38,771 bases of DNA from NCBI GenBank assembly GCA_947632205.1, contig CANROK010000007.1, positions 1 through 38,771 on the forward strand. The letters are read 5' to 3'. This document shows, piece by piece, positions 1 to 10,466 of this stretch. Each line of letters opens with the position of its first letter. Positions within the stretch are counted from its first letter, which is position 1. The stretch is from an uncultured Bacilli bacterium (GTDB lineage Bacteria; Bacillota_I; Bacilli_A; RF39; UBA660). The notes under the pieces are model-generated. The model was given only the letters and a program-made list of their open reading frames with translations. It searched no databases and was not told the origin of the DNA. Made by a program: the position numbers and the translations under genes.

Positions 1-132
<132 letters not shown>

Positions 133-151
133 TTTTATTCCTTTCTTTTTT

Positions 152-1117
152 TTATTTCTTTACGATACTTCCATTTGAATATTTGTATTTTGTATCATCA
201 TAAAATATAATTGTTCCATCAGATGTTTTCCAAAGCCCAGTTCCATCATTATAGATACCATTATCTACTTTTTTCTTATCGGCACTAGACATTAAACCAT
301 TTGATGATTGAGTAGCTGTTGATGTTGTAGTTGCGTTTGTTCCTGGATCCCCTTTGTCGCCTTTATCACCTTTTGTACCAAACACTGTATGTCCACTATC
401 CGTATAGCAATTTGAAGAATTTCCATTGTAATAATATAATTTTCCCGTATCTTGCCTAATTATTATTTGAGCAATTCTTCTACTATAATATGAACTTCCA
501 GCACCATAGTAAGGTGTATAAAAAGTATTACCATTAGAATCAGAAAAACTAGAAGTCCTACTTAATGAAGTAGGTGTAACACTACTTGTTACCCAACATA
601 TTCCCCAGCCTGGATAACCATTTGATCCATTGGAACCAGAATCACCTTTTGGTCCAGTTGGTCCGGTTGAACCTGCTGGTCCTTGAGGTCCTGTATCTCC
701 AGTAGTTCCTTTAGAACCAGTTGCACCTCTTAAAGATGTAATATATGTCACAGTTGCTGTTGTACTACTTACACTAGTTACTCGATATAAATAACTATAG
801 GTTGAATTAGCTATTATAAAATCTCCTTCTTGAATATTTCTATCACTTGGAATTGTTATAGTAGATATAGAAATTGATGTAGTAGATGTTGATGTTGAAG
901 CCGAACTTCTATATATTCCTAATCCATCTAATCCATCTTTTCCAGATGGACCTGTAGGACCAATTGAACCATTTGAACCAGGTTGTCCTTTAAGTTCCCC
1001 TTTATCATATTTTTCTTGGAAAGTTTCACCATCAGAAAATTTTATATTAGATGCAGTTAATTTATTTTTTATATTTTTCCATATTTGAACTATATATTCT
1101 TTTTTAAAATTAATCAT
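152..1117 (-). CDS. Collagen-like (Gly-X-Y) tail fibre protein
   Basis: Three G-X-Y blocks (GQPGSNGSIGPTGPSGKDGLDG; GATGSKGTTGDTGPQGPAGSTGPTGPKGDSG; GTKGDKGDKGDPG); sits in tail module. Confidence 0.8.
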   Translation of the reverse strand: MINFKKEYIVQIWKNIKNKLTASNIKFSDGETFQEKYDKGELKGQPGSNGSIGPTGPSGKDGLDGLGIYRSSASTSTSTTSISISTITIPSDRNIQEGDFIIANSTYSYLYRVTSVSSTTATVTYITSLRGATGSKGTTGDTGPQGPAGSTGPTGPKGDSGSNGSNGYPGWGICWVTSSVTPTSLSRTSSFSDSNGNTFYTPYYGAGSSYYSRRIAQIIIRQDTGKLYYYNGNSSNCYTDSGHTVFGTKGDKGDKGDPGTNATTTSTATQSSNGLMSSADKKKVDNGIYNDGTGLWKTSDGTIIFYDDTKYKYSNGSIVKK

Positions 1118-1137
1118 TTCTTAACCTCCTCAGAGAA

Positions 1138-1812
1138 TTAAGAATTAAATATTGCATCTATTTCATCATTAGTTAACTCTGATAAATCTTCTTCTTTAAT
1201 AAATCCTGATAAATCAATAATTCCACTTAAAATATCCCATTGTTGTTTATCTTTATTCCATACAGCATTATCTCCAGCTTTGTTATGTTCACTAGCATTA
1301 ACAATATTATAAAAATCTCCATGTTCTGCAGTATCTTGTAAAGCTTCTAAATCGCTATAGTTATCTACATCACCTTTATATTTAATAACTGAAGATACTT
1401 GCTTTTTAATTAAAGTTTCGACTTGATCTTGAGTTTGATATTTTTTGCTTGATAATGTCGTTTCAACATCACTAGCAGTTTGATATCCTTTTTCTTCCAA
1501 TGTACTATTTGATACATAATCGGTTGGAATATCTGTACTTTTAGCAAGTCCTAACTCTTCTGATGTTAATGTTCCTTTAAGTTCTTGACCATCTAATGTT
1601 GGAATACCTTTTAAACTATCAAACTCACCATCAAATTGGTTTGTTCCAGCATCATTTATTTTTTTTACTAACTCATCAGTTAAGTTATTATCACTTAATA
1701 CTTTATATTCACTTTCACTACCTGTTTTATGTTCTCTTTTTTGAAATAAATTTCCTAATAATAGTTTTAAATGTGATAAACCATTATTATCTAAAAATTT
1801 TTTTGCTCCCAT
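1138..1812 (-). CDS. Phage tail fibre / receptor-binding-like protein
   Basis: N-term KKFLDNNGLSHLKLLLGNLF and C-term LTNDEIDAIFNS resemble Firmicute phage tail fibre ends. Confidence 0.6.
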   Translation of the reverse strand: MGAKKFLDNNGLSHLKLLLGNLFQKREHKTGSESEYKVLSDNNLTDELVKKINDAGTNQFDGEFDSLKGIPTLDGQELKGTLTSEELGLAKSTDIPTDYVSNSTLEEKGYQTASDVETTLSSKKYQTQDQVETLIKKQVSSVIKYKGDVDNYSDLEALQDTAEHGDFYNIVNASEHNKAGDNAVWNKDKQQWDILSGIIDLSGFIKEEDLSELTNDEIDAIFNS

Positions 1813-1825
1813 ATATTATTCCTCC

Positions 1826-2074
1826 TTAATATTTAAAAATTTCTTCTAATTCTAAATTAGATATTGCGAACATTTCATCTTGTAAATGTAATTCCTTTGA
1901 GGATTTATCATCTATTAATTCTTCACCATTAATTTTAGGTTTATTAATGTCGTTTCTATAATTATTTTTGCCAATATAACCTAAATCGTCTAATACAATT
2001 GCTTCTTCATTATCCTCCTCAAGAACTATAGCTTCTTCGATATCATCATCTAATATAATTAATTGTTCTTCCAT
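1826..2074 (-). CDS. Small tail-fibre-associated protein
   Basis: INKPKINGEELIDDKSSKELHLQ resembles the KPxINGxxLxxxKSxxDLGL motif of phage tail proteins; module position. Confidence 0.5.
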   Translation of the reverse strand: MEEQLIILDDDIEEAIVLEEDNEEAIVLDDLGYIGKNNYRNDINKPKINGEELIDDKSSKELHLQDEMFAISNLELEEIFKY

Positions 2075-2077
2075 GAA

Positions 2078-2434
2078 TTACACCTCATTACATTTATGTG
2101 TTACTTCTTTTCCTATTTTAAATACACCCATTAATGGAGTATCTACTTTGCCATTACGAATAATTTCAATGTCGTAGTCATAATCTCCGAAACATAATTC
2201 ATTCGTATCATTTGGTAAAAGTTCAATCGTATAAACGCCAGTTTCTTCATTAAATATAATTCCATTATCTAATGTTTTTTGAAATACTACTTCATCATCT
2301 TTATAATTACATTTAACTGAAAAATAAACCTTGTCAGCTTTTTCTTTCACAGCTTCATTATTTTTTTTAAACACGATTGGTATATTTTTATTATTTCCTC
2401 GAGTAATATAAAAATCTATTATTTTAGGTTTCAT
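2078..2434 (-). CDS. BppU-like baseplate/tail accessory protein (N-terminal domain type)
   Basis: Pattern ITRGNNKNIPIVF...DKVYFSVK...FQKT...ETGVYTIELLPNDTNEL..GDYDYDIEIIRNGKV. Confidence 0.5.
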   Translation of the reverse strand: MKPKIIDFYITRGNNKNIPIVFKKNNEAVKEKADKVYFSVKCNYKDDEVVFQKTLDNGIIFNEETGVYTIELLPNDTNELCFGDYDYDIEIIRNGKVDTPLMGVFKIGKEVTHKCNEV

Positions 2435-2444
2435 AACTAATCAC

Positions 2445-2735
2445 CTACTTTTTATTAATTTTTCCGTCATTAAGGAAATCTGCTACTACATCGAACATTT
2501 TTTGAAGAATATATCTAAATGCTTTTTGACTAATGAAAATTTTTACAATTTTTGGTAAGTATGGATATATATTATTTATTACATAATCCATCTTTTCTCC
2601 ACTTTTTACTTCTTTTTCAGCTTTTAAGAATAACTTGTATACTTTTTTTCTAAAGTTGCCACATAATTTTAGAACTAAATATACTATAAGTAATATTAAA
2701 ATCACTCCTATTGCTATAATTATCGCTTCATTCAT
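2445..2735 (-). CDS. Putative holin (LLH-like); likely start at internal Met (MNEAIIIAIGV)
   Basis: N-terminal hydrophobic helix, then AEKEVKSGEKMDYVINNIYPYLPK, typical of LLH-type holins; ORF track start at 2795 overlaps the upstream gene. Confidence 0.55.
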   Translation of the reverse strand: MNEAIIIAIGVILILLIVYLVLKLCGNFRKKVYKLFLKAEKEVKSGEKMDYVINNIYPYLPKIVKIFISQKAFRYILQKMFDVVADFLNDGKINKK

Positions 2736-3078
2736 TTTTTTCACTCCTTTCCAAATTAAAAGCAATACCATTGGCATTGCTAACAATTTTTTCACATCTC
2801 TTTTTTGTTAATGAATTATAACCAGCTCCTAAATATATATCACATGCAGAAGTTATATCGGTAATCGGTATTCCCTCGTTCCATATAACCGATTTTAAAG
2901 CCATTTGCTGAGTTGTTTTTAATGTCGCTAGTATTTCATCATTTTTATCTTGAAAGTCTCTATAGAAGCCAAATGCGAACCAAATACCACCAACTAAGGC
3001 GGTTATTATGGATGTAATTGCTACTATAGATTTCCAATAATCATTTATTTTATCAAAAATTTTTTTAATCTTTTCCAT
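2728..3078 (-). CDS. Phage membrane protein of lysis/tail region
   Basis: One TM segment (SIVAITSIITALVGGIWFAFGF); adjacent to putative holin. Confidence 0.45.
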   Translation of the reverse strand: MEKIKKIFDKINDYWKSIVAITSIITALVGGIWFAFGFYRDFQDKNDEILATLKTTQQMALKSVIWNEGIPITDITSACDIYLGAGYNSLTKKRCEKIVSNANGIAFNLERSEKNE

Positions 3079-3090
3079 AAACTCTCCTTT

Positions 3091-4461
3091 TTATTTTTTA
3101 CTAAATGTTCCGTCTTCATTTCTAACAAAGAAATCATCATCATAAAATAAAACTGTACCATTCATTAAAATAGCATGTTCAAATATTGCTAAATTGGCTA
3201 ACCCTTTGCTTAATTTTAATAAAAGTTGAGTTGTACTAATCAATTTATCTGAATAGCTTACTCTAAATTCAAATTCATCTTGATAAGGAAAACTAGTGCC
3301 ACAATTAACACTTGCTTTATATGTATTTCCTGTAATTGTTGGAGTTATTGTCTTAGCAGTATTCCATGATGAAGCACCTTTTTTTCTATATTCCCATTTC
3401 AAAGTTAAAGCATTAGAAGTACTGCCAAATGAACCATTAAAATAATTTCCTGATATATCTAGCATAGCTGTACTTTCAGTTTGAACTGGTCTATAAACTT
3501 TTGCACTGCAAGTTAAAGGAACATAATCAACCATTGTAGCAGTTGAAACAATATTTGTTTGAAATCCTCTCGAATCAATCGCAGTTATTGAGAAAGTGTT
3601 TTTACCAACCTTTGATATATCCAAATATGAAGATACCACTTGACCTTCTACTATCTTTGACGAAATAGTCGCACCATTTTTAGCCGTAGCTGTTGGAGTT
3701 ATTCTAGCAGTTGAATATCCCTTTACTAATTTTGAACTAGATCCAGTTAAATTTTTTGTTGCAGTATTTGTATCTATTATTGTTGCTGATAACGTTGGTT
3801 TACACTTTTCTTCGTTACATGATACATTAATAGTAATACTAGTTGAACCGATTGTATTTCCGTCTGATATCGTTGTACATGTAATAGTACAAGAACCACT
3901 TTTAGCATTTGGTATCTTAGCATAAAAACTAGTAGGAATTATCCACTCTTGATATTCAGCCACTCCTGTTGCTATAGTTCCTGTTAATCCAGCGAAGCTA
4001 TATGTTAAATTATGAGTAAATGTTGTTGATGCTCTATTTATTCTAATTATGCAAGTTCCCTCTATTTGAGTATCAGAAGCACTAAATGAACTTGTTCTTG
4101 GAATCGTCATCAATGTAAAAGTTTCTTGAGCTGAAATGGTTCCAGAAGAAGTACCTGTTGCTATTGATGCTGAACATGTTATTGTCTTCTTACCATCATT
4201 ATTATGTTTAACAGTTGCTGTTACTGAAGTTGAACCGGTCTTTTGATTTTTCTTTAAAGCTAAAGAAAATCCAATGCTTTGACCATCTATATAAGCAGTA
4301 CCGCTATGAGGATCATCCCAATATGTTGTACCACTAGTTCTTGTTGCTGTTATTGTTAAAGTAACTTGAGATGTATTTTCAGCTATGTTTGGCTCACTTT
4401 CAGTTATACTTAGTGATAATGATGCTGCAAATCTTTGAATATTTAATTTTACATATAACAT
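3091..4461 (-). CDS. DUF859-type phage tail/receptor-binding structural protein
   Basis: Ser/Thr-rich beta repeats, IPRTSSFSAS, IDSRGFQT; N-term LNIQRFA. Confidence 0.65.
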   Translation of the reverse strand: MLYVKLNIQRFAASLSLSITESEPNIAENTSQVTLTITATRTSGTTYWDDPHSGTAYIDGQSIGFSLALKKNQKTGSTSVTATVKHNNDGKKTITCSASIATGTSSGTISAQETFTLMTIPRTSSFSASDTQIEGTCIIRINRASTTFTHNLTYSFAGLTGTIATGVAEYQEWIIPTSFYAKIPNAKSGSCTITCTTISDGNTIGSTSITINVSCNEEKCKPTLSATIIDTNTATKNLTGSSSKLVKGYSTARITPTATAKNGATISSKIVEGQVVSSYLDISKVGKNTFSITAIDSRGFQTNIVSTATMVDYVPLTCSAKVYRPVQTESTAMLDISGNYFNGSFGSTSNALTLKWEYRKKGASSWNTAKTITPTITGNTYKASVNCGTSFPYQDEFEFRVSYSDKLISTTQLLLKLSKGLANLAIFEHAILMNGTVLFYDDDFFVRNEDGTFSKK

Positions 4462-4463
4462 AA

Positions 4464-6680
4464 TTAATCTCCTGTCTTGAAAAATCCGATTCCGTTTCCA
4501 AAAATCGAATCATCTACTTCTTCTAATCGCCAATTTTTAAAAGACAACCATTGTTCAATTAAACTATTTCTTGCATAATTTACTGTAGTACCTAAAAACT
4601 TCTTTAAAAGTTCTGATTTTTTAGCCATTTCATCATTAACGAATCCGTTATATGATAAAGTTTCTTCTGTTGAACCAGTTTTATCTTTAACTTCAAATCC
4701 AGCTTCATTTAATTTTGAACCGGTATTAGCACCGGTTTTATCCAAATTTAAACCATCTTTATTAAAAGTAAAGTTAGTCTCAGTTTTAACTTGACTTACA
4801 CCATTTTGAAGAATTTCTTCAACTATTGTTGTTGTTCTAGAATTTGATGTTATAACATCATTAACACTTTCTCGCAATTCTGTTATAGCTGATGAATCTG
4901 CTTTATCTTCTAATTTTTTATTTAAATCTTGTATATTATTATTTGCTTTAGTTGCATTATCATTAATTTGTTTTTGTAAATCTAATAAAGTTCCATCTAT
5001 ATCTCCACTGAACTTATACCATGTATAATCATTAAATCTTGTACTATCAGTTGCGATAGAATCAACATACATACCGATATATGCACTTGGTCTTTCTCCT
5101 AATTCATACTCATCATCTGCTGGAGTAAATGTTTCACCATCTTCAGAATATTTAATATGCGTATATGACGATACACCATTTGTTCCGTTAGTACCATTGG
5201 TTCCGTTAATTCCTGGTATTCCTTGTTCACCTTTCGGAGCTAATATCACCATTAATTTTTTGGTTATACTATATGGTGTTTCTCCATCTTTATAAATAAA
5301 AATCAATTCCAATTCATTTGTAAGATTTTCTATAGCATTTGCACTACTTACTGAAATTCTTATAGTTTCATCTGTTAACCCAACTGTAATACCACTAATT
5401 TCTTTTACAAGAGTTGGTTTTACTTTAATTTGAGCTCCTTTGAAATTTTCATTATGATTAATTATATAATCAGTAGTTTCTATAGGTTTATTCTTCTCAT
5501 CAACTGGTATTAAAAGATTATTTATATCTAATTCAACATTAAAGTCTTTTATTAAATCCGATAATTCATTTACTGTTTTTTCGGTTTTAGTGACAGAAGC
5601 TTCTATTTCATTTAATTTTTTGTTTACAATCAAGTATGCTTGCTTTAACCCTTTGTCAGTATTATTTGAAACTTTATAATCTGTTATAGAACCAACAGGC
5701 ATTTCAGTATAAATTGTTTCCTTGTAACCGGTTGTAAACTCTATTTCATTATTAAATGCAAAGGAATTATATATATTATTACCTGTTGTAAATTCTATTT
5801 TTTGAAGCGGATTAAAGCCACCATAACCTGTTAATTCGGTATCGTAAATATCGTATTCTATTCCACTCAATTTATCATATAATTCATCTAAATAATCAGA
5901 TCTATTATTATCATTCATCAATTGATTATCTTGAATCTTAAATTCATTCCAATGATCCAAAGATTCATCTCTTTTATAAATAAAATCACTATCAGCACTT
6001 CTTGAAAGTACAATTGAATTAATTGGACCGAAATGATTTCCAAATGATATATTTTGATTTCTTAAAATATCATCATTAATTTTAGCTATGTCATTTGAAT
6101 TAAATTCGCATTTTTTTACGACATTGCCCTCTATCATAAATAAGGTTCCTGTTGCTTGGCCAATATCATCAAAGACATCTCTATTAGTAAACCCTATACC
6201 ATCGAAAATATCGCTATTAATAATTCGCTTCCCATTAGGAAGTTCTTCGATATCAGTTGTCAAATTATTTTCAATACATAGTTGTTTAAAAAAATCCAAC
6301 ACATTAGTTGGATATTCTATAGTAATAGGTTTATAATCTGTCATTGTATGGACAAATTTATCATAACAAATATGAGTATATGTTTTACTATCTGCATTGT
6401 AAACCGGTTCTTCCTTTAAATAATAAGGTCCATAAATTCTAGTATCAGTATTTTCACTATCTAAAAATGCAGTTATCTCTAAATATATTTCACCTTTAAC
6501 TGGTGTTTTTGTTTCTAATTCTAGAGATTTCATAACTGTGCCTACTATTGAAGCATTAAATTTTAATTTTGCCCTAACAAAGTCATCAATATCTAAAATA
6601 GTTTCAATTTCATCAACAATGTATTTAATTTTCTTTTTAAATCTTCTACCCTCAGTTTGTATAATATCACAATACTTCAT
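4464..6680 (-). CDS. Tail-associated (Tal/prophage tail endopeptidase-like) minor structural protein
   Basis: 738 aa downstream of the short tail protein; short collagen-like GIPGINGTNGTNGTNG; SSYTHIKYSEDGETFTP motif of phage minor structural proteins. Confidence 0.7.
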   Translation of the reverse strand: MKYCDIIQTEGRRFKKKIKYIVDEIETILDIDDFVRAKLKFNASIVGTVMKSLELETKTPVKGEIYLEITAFLDSENTDTRIYGPYYLKEEPVYNADSKTYTHICYDKFVHTMTDYKPITIEYPTNVLDFFKQLCIENNLTTDIEELPNGKRIINSDIFDGIGFTNRDVFDDIGQATGTLFMIEGNVVKKCEFNSNDIAKINDDILRNQNISFGNHFGPINSIVLSRSADSDFIYKRDESLDHWNEFKIQDNQLMNDNNRSDYLDELYDKLSGIEYDIYDTELTGYGGFNPLQKIEFTTGNNIYNSFAFNNEIEFTTGYKETIYTEMPVGSITDYKVSNNTDKGLKQAYLIVNKKLNEIEASVTKTEKTVNELSDLIKDFNVELDINNLLIPVDEKNKPIETTDYIINHNENFKGAQIKVKPTLVKEISGITVGLTDETIRISVSSANAIENLTNELELIFIYKDGETPYSITKKLMVILAPKGEQGIPGINGTNGTNGTNGVSSYTHIKYSEDGETFTPADDEYELGERPSAYIGMYVDSIATDSTRFNDYTWYKFSGDIDGTLLDLQKQINDNATKANNNIQDLNKKLEDKADSSAITELRESVNDVITSNSRTTTIVEEILQNGVSQVKTETNFTFNKDGLNLDKTGANTGSKLNEAGFEVKDKTGSTEETLSYNGFVNDEMAKKSELLKKFLGTTVNYARNSLIEQWLSFKNWRLEEVDDSIFGNGIGFFKTGD

Positions 6681-7038
6681 CTCTTGGCTCCACTCCTGTC
6701 AATGTTACGCTAAATGATTTATATTTGCCTTTCCAATAATCTTTTTTTGCTGGTATTGGTGTACCATAGAATTTTTCTGTAACCCATAAACCTTTATCGC
6801 TATTTAGATATCGTATTTGAAAAATTGGCTTTTGGATATATTTTTTTAAAGTTGTCATTTGTTCTTGAGTAGTTTCACCTACTTCAATTACAAGTTGAGT
6901 TGTATAACATATAAATGTGCCAGAAAACTTTGCACTATTACTATTTCTACCGGTATCACTGGCCCAATTGTCTTGTGGGGTATCAGTATGTGCTGTGATA
7001 GGTATCGTCTTACTTAGTTCTTCTAAATCACATATCAT
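6667..7038 (-). CDS. Small tail protein (distal tail-like)
   Basis: Position between tape measure and Tal; no strong motif. Confidence 0.4.
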   Translation of the reverse strand: MICDLEELSKTIPITAHTDTPQDNWASDTGRNSNSAKFSGTFICYTTQLVIEVGETTQEQMTTLKKYIQKPIFQIRYLNSDKGLWVTEKFYGTPIPAKKDYWKGKYKSFSVTLTGVEPRDEVL

Positions 7039-7040
7039 AA

Positions 7041-9350
7041 TTACACTCCATTTCTTGCAAAAGCATTTTCTGCATTTATTTGCTCCATAATACGCGCCAA
7101 TAATCTACTATCAAGATAATTATTTAATGAAAGATTAACTGTAACCCATCTTCCAATTTGTTTTCCTAATTCTGCCATTGCTTGCTCATCGGTAAGTGGT
7201 AAGATACCTTCTGCTCCTGCTTCTCCACCAATAGCTCTTGTAATTGGGACACCATGTCCAGGGTTATTAATAATAGATCCAGAAGCTAATTTAATAACTT
7301 TACCTTGATTAACTACACCACCTGATTTAAATCCTGTTACTTCACCATCTACAACAATTCCCCCAGAAGAAAATCCAAACCAAGATTTTACTTTATCAAA
7401 AGCACTTTTAGCGCCTTTTTTTACACCTTCCCAAACTTCACTTATTTTATTTTTGAATTTATTAAATGCACTTTCATATCTATTTGGATCTAATCCTTCT
7501 TTAATGTTATCGGGTAAATCTTTTGTAAAAGTATCTTTAAAAGATTTACTGGTTCCGGTCATTGCTCTTTCGATATAATCTCTAGCTTCATCGGCACTTA
7601 ATTCTCCCTTTTCCATTGCTTCTACAACAGACTTTTTTAATTCATCATAATTTTCAGTTTCTTTGGCAATTGCAAGTTGGTTCTCCCACGAAGCTTTTTT
7701 CTCTTCCTCTTTAGCTTTAGCTAATTCTTCAGAAGATTCTTTTAATTTTTCTTGAGCAGCTTGATTATTTAAATATGCTTTATAAACTTCTCTTTGAGCT
7801 TCATTCATATTTTTATAATCTAATGTTCCGTTTTGAACTTGTTTAAATAATTCTTCACCACTTAAGCCGGTTTTTCTTTCTGCTTCGGCTAATCTTTTCT
7901 CAGCTTCTTCAGCATTATCTACGGCATCAATATAACTATCAGTAGCTTTTTTAGAATTATTAATAGCTTCAGTTAATTGATCTTGCGCTTCTTTAGTGTC
8001 CAAAATTTGAGCTTTATCTTCAAATAATTTAGGAATTAAACTTCCTAGAACTGCAATAAGTGCTATAACAGCATCTACAGCTAAAATTATCCATCCAACT
8101 GGATTAGTTGCATTAAATGCAATCATTGCTAATGCTGCACCGGCTAATGTAACTGTTATTCCTATTAAAATATTGTTAAAATTTTCCCAAGTAGGATCTT
8201 TAATAAATGTGATAATTGAACTTATTGTTTGTATTAAACCAGTAATAGCCAATGCAATTCCACCTATAATTCCAACTATTTGTAATCCACTAAAACCTTT
8301 AAATATTGTTAATAAACCACTAAATTTAGAAACTAATTCCGCTATTTTAATAATCCCTATAATTGTAGCTAATTCAATAAAAAATCCCAAAACTATATCT
8401 TTATTATCGGCAATCCATTTTATCCAATTAGGAACTTCCAATTCTGATAATGGCTTCATAGCATCAATGCCACCAGTTGAACCAGCAGATGAATTAGAAT
8501 TATTATCTTGTAATACATTTGCAGTATCATAACCTTGTAATGATTTTTTCATATCTTTTGCTGATTTAGCAGCTTTTGCTGTTGATTTTGCAGTTGCATT
8601 AGCAAATAAACTAACTCCAAACCATTTTTCAGATATATAATTAGCATATTGTACTAATTTATATACCCAATTTACTAATCTAGTAACGATAGGTTCAAGT
8701 GACATAGCAAGTGTATATTTAATACTTTCAATTTTATTAGCTAAATTATCATTATATTGTGTAATTGTATTAGTAGCTCTCGTAATAAGAGATAAAGCAG
8801 TTCTAATTCCAAATATAGCTATAACCCATTTTCCAACCTTTTTAATATTTTCAACAAGATCTTTACCGATGTCTTTTAAATTTAATTCAAATCCATTTAA
8901 ATCAAGCTTATGTGATTTATCAATTAACTCTTGAATTTTATTTTTTATATTTTCAACTTTATCAACTGATTTTTGATATTTTATGTTTTGACCATCTATT
9001 TTAGCATTTAATCCATCATATTGAAAAGATAATGTTTCATTTTTCGAAATTAATTTGTTATATTGATTAGTAAGATTGTTTAAATTTTGTTGCTCCTTAG
9101 ATGATAATATACCATCTTTTTCTTTAATAGCATTCATTTGTTGAATTTTAGAAGTTGTTTCTTCTATTTTATCAGATAATTCCTTTTGCTTTTGAACATT
9201 CAAATCTAATTGCTCTTTGTACTTATCAGTTTGATTGTTAATTTTTTCTTGCTCTTCTTCAGCATAGCTTAATTCTTTTACTAATTTTTGGTATTTTTTA
9301 TCAAATTCACTATTATTTAGTGTTGTTTTTATTACTAAATTTTTTGCCAT
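7041..9350 (-). CDS. Tape measure protein
   Basis: 769 aa, long N-terminal coiled coil, hydrophobic central segments, C-term EAGAEGILPLTDEQAMAELG typical of TMPs. Confidence 0.9.
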   Translation of the reverse strand: MAKNLVIKTTLNNSEFDKKYQKLVKELSYAEEEQEKINNQTDKYKEQLDLNVQKQKELSDKIEETTSKIQQMNAIKEKDGILSSKEQQNLNNLTNQYNKLISKNETLSFQYDGLNAKIDGQNIKYQKSVDKVENIKNKIQELIDKSHKLDLNGFELNLKDIGKDLVENIKKVGKWVIAIFGIRTALSLITRATNTITQYNDNLANKIESIKYTLAMSLEPIVTRLVNWVYKLVQYANYISEKWFGVSLFANATAKSTAKAAKSAKDMKKSLQGYDTANVLQDNNSNSSAGSTGGIDAMKPLSELEVPNWIKWIADNKDIVLGFFIELATIIGIIKIAELVSKFSGLLTIFKGFSGLQIVGIIGGIALAITGLIQTISSIITFIKDPTWENFNNILIGITVTLAGAALAMIAFNATNPVGWIILAVDAVIALIAVLGSLIPKLFEDKAQILDTKEAQDQLTEAINNSKKATDSYIDAVDNAEEAEKRLAEAERKTGLSGEELFKQVQNGTLDYKNMNEAQREVYKAYLNNQAAQEKLKESSEELAKAKEEEKKASWENQLAIAKETENYDELKKSVVEAMEKGELSADEARDYIERAMTGTSKSFKDTFTKDLPDNIKEGLDPNRYESAFNKFKNKISEVWEGVKKGAKSAFDKVKSWFGFSSGGIVVDGEVTGFKSGGVVNQGKVIKLASGSIINNPGHGVPITRAIGGEAGAEGILPLTDEQAMAELGKQIGRWVTVNLSLNNYLDSRLLARIMEQINAENAFARNGV

Positions 9351-9357
9351 ACCAAAA

Positions 9358-9933
9358 TCACTCCTTTTCAGTTATTCCCATTAACTCATAGAATTTATCG
9401 TGGGCTTCTTTTTGATTTGCTGTTAAAGGAATTTCTTTTTCTTTTAATGAAAATTGTTTTTGAAGTTTTTTAATTCTATTCCTTTCTTTAGAATCTTTAA
9501 TTGTGTTCAAGTCACATGTTCTAATATCTCTTACTCTATTCAATACACATTTATCGGTAAGTCCATTTAAGCATGTATAAAAATCCCACCAATGCATATT
9601 TTCTTTAGTCAAATTTATTCCATAATCAGACCTAAAACTTGCTTCTATTAAACGATAATCTTGTATTAAATCCATATCTGGCTTTTCGTTTAATTTTTCA
9701 ACTTCATCATCACCACATTTTAAATATTTCACAGCTAAATTAAGAAGTTCTTGTCGATTTTCTTTATCATCATAACCGGCATCACCATATAGTAAGTAAA
9801 TAATTGCCAATCCTCTTTCTGTATCAGAGATTGTAGTATCTTGAGCTATTTCATTACATTTTAACGCAATTCTAAAATCAGTATTGATTTTATATTTTTT
9901 ATCTTTAATTCTCACATATTCAGGATTTTGCAT
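9358..9933 (-). CDS. Gp15-family tail assembly protein
   Basis: INTDFRIALKC...YRLIEASFRSDYGINLTKENMHWWDFYTCLNGL matches Gp15 pattern; overlaps upstream stop (TAATG). Confidence 0.75.
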   Translation of the reverse strand: MQNPEYVRIKDKKYKINTDFRIALKCNEIAQDTTISDTERGLAIIYLLYGDAGYDDKENRQELLNLAVKYLKCGDDEVEKLNEKPDMDLIQDYRLIEASFRSDYGINLTKENMHWWDFYTCLNGLTDKCVLNRVRDIRTCDLNTIKDSKERNRIKKLQKQFSLKEKEIPLTANQKEAHDKFYELMGITEKE

Positions 9934-10421
9934 TATTCTAAAATATTTTCTTCCTTAGAAATTTCAGCTTTATATTTTGTTTTTATTTTGTCATCAATAC
10001 TTTTCAAATTGTTTTCAAGTTCAGGTAATATAGGTTCTAGCATTTTATATATATCTTCAAACATTGTAAAATATGGTTTTCTTCCATTTAATATTTTTTT
10101 TGTACCATTTTCTCCTAAAAAGCTGTCTAATAGTTCAGTTTCTTTTTTATAAAAGTCTCTAACAATATTGTACTTTTCCTTTTCGTTTCTACTCATGATT
10201 TCATTTTTATCTTTTACATCTTGCTTTTTATTAATTACCGCAAATTGATTTCTTACATAATTGACATATTCACGATGTTTATCATTTATTTCTTGATATC
10301 TTAAAAGCAAATCTATATCTTCTAAATCAAATGCTAATTGTTCACCTGTTGGATTATCATTTTCATCAACTATTGGTACTATTAAAATATTGCTTTTTTG
10401 AATCTTAATAACTTTTTCCAT
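9933..10421 (-). CDS. Tail assembly chaperone-like protein
   Basis: Position between major tail protein and Gp15; helical charged protein. Confidence 0.55.
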   Translation of the reverse strand: MEKVIKIQKSNILIVPIVDENDNPTGEQLAFDLEDIDLLLRYQEINDKHREYVNYVRNQFAVINKKQDVKDKNEIMSRNEKEKYNIVRDFYKKETELLDSFLGENGTKKILNGRKPYFTMFEDIYKMLEPILPELENNLKSIDDKIKTKYKAEISKEENILE

Positions 10422-10466
10422 TAAAAATTCCTTTCATTTTAAAAAAGGGCTAGATTTATCTAACCC

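Noticed and set aside
1596-1829. Plus-strand ORFs opposite structural and early genes (also 6088-6336, 8173-8532, 9928-10152, 14056-14370, 15745-15990, 24017-24322, 28006-28314, 29064-29282, 32168-32374 and others)
   Set aside because: Low-complexity hydrophobic translations antisense to well-supported genes; no start-site signals noted.
9930-9940. Frameshift between the two tail-chaperone genes (G/GT-like)
   Set aside because: Junction is TAATG stop/start overlap with no clear slippery heptamer; ordinary translational coupling is simpler.
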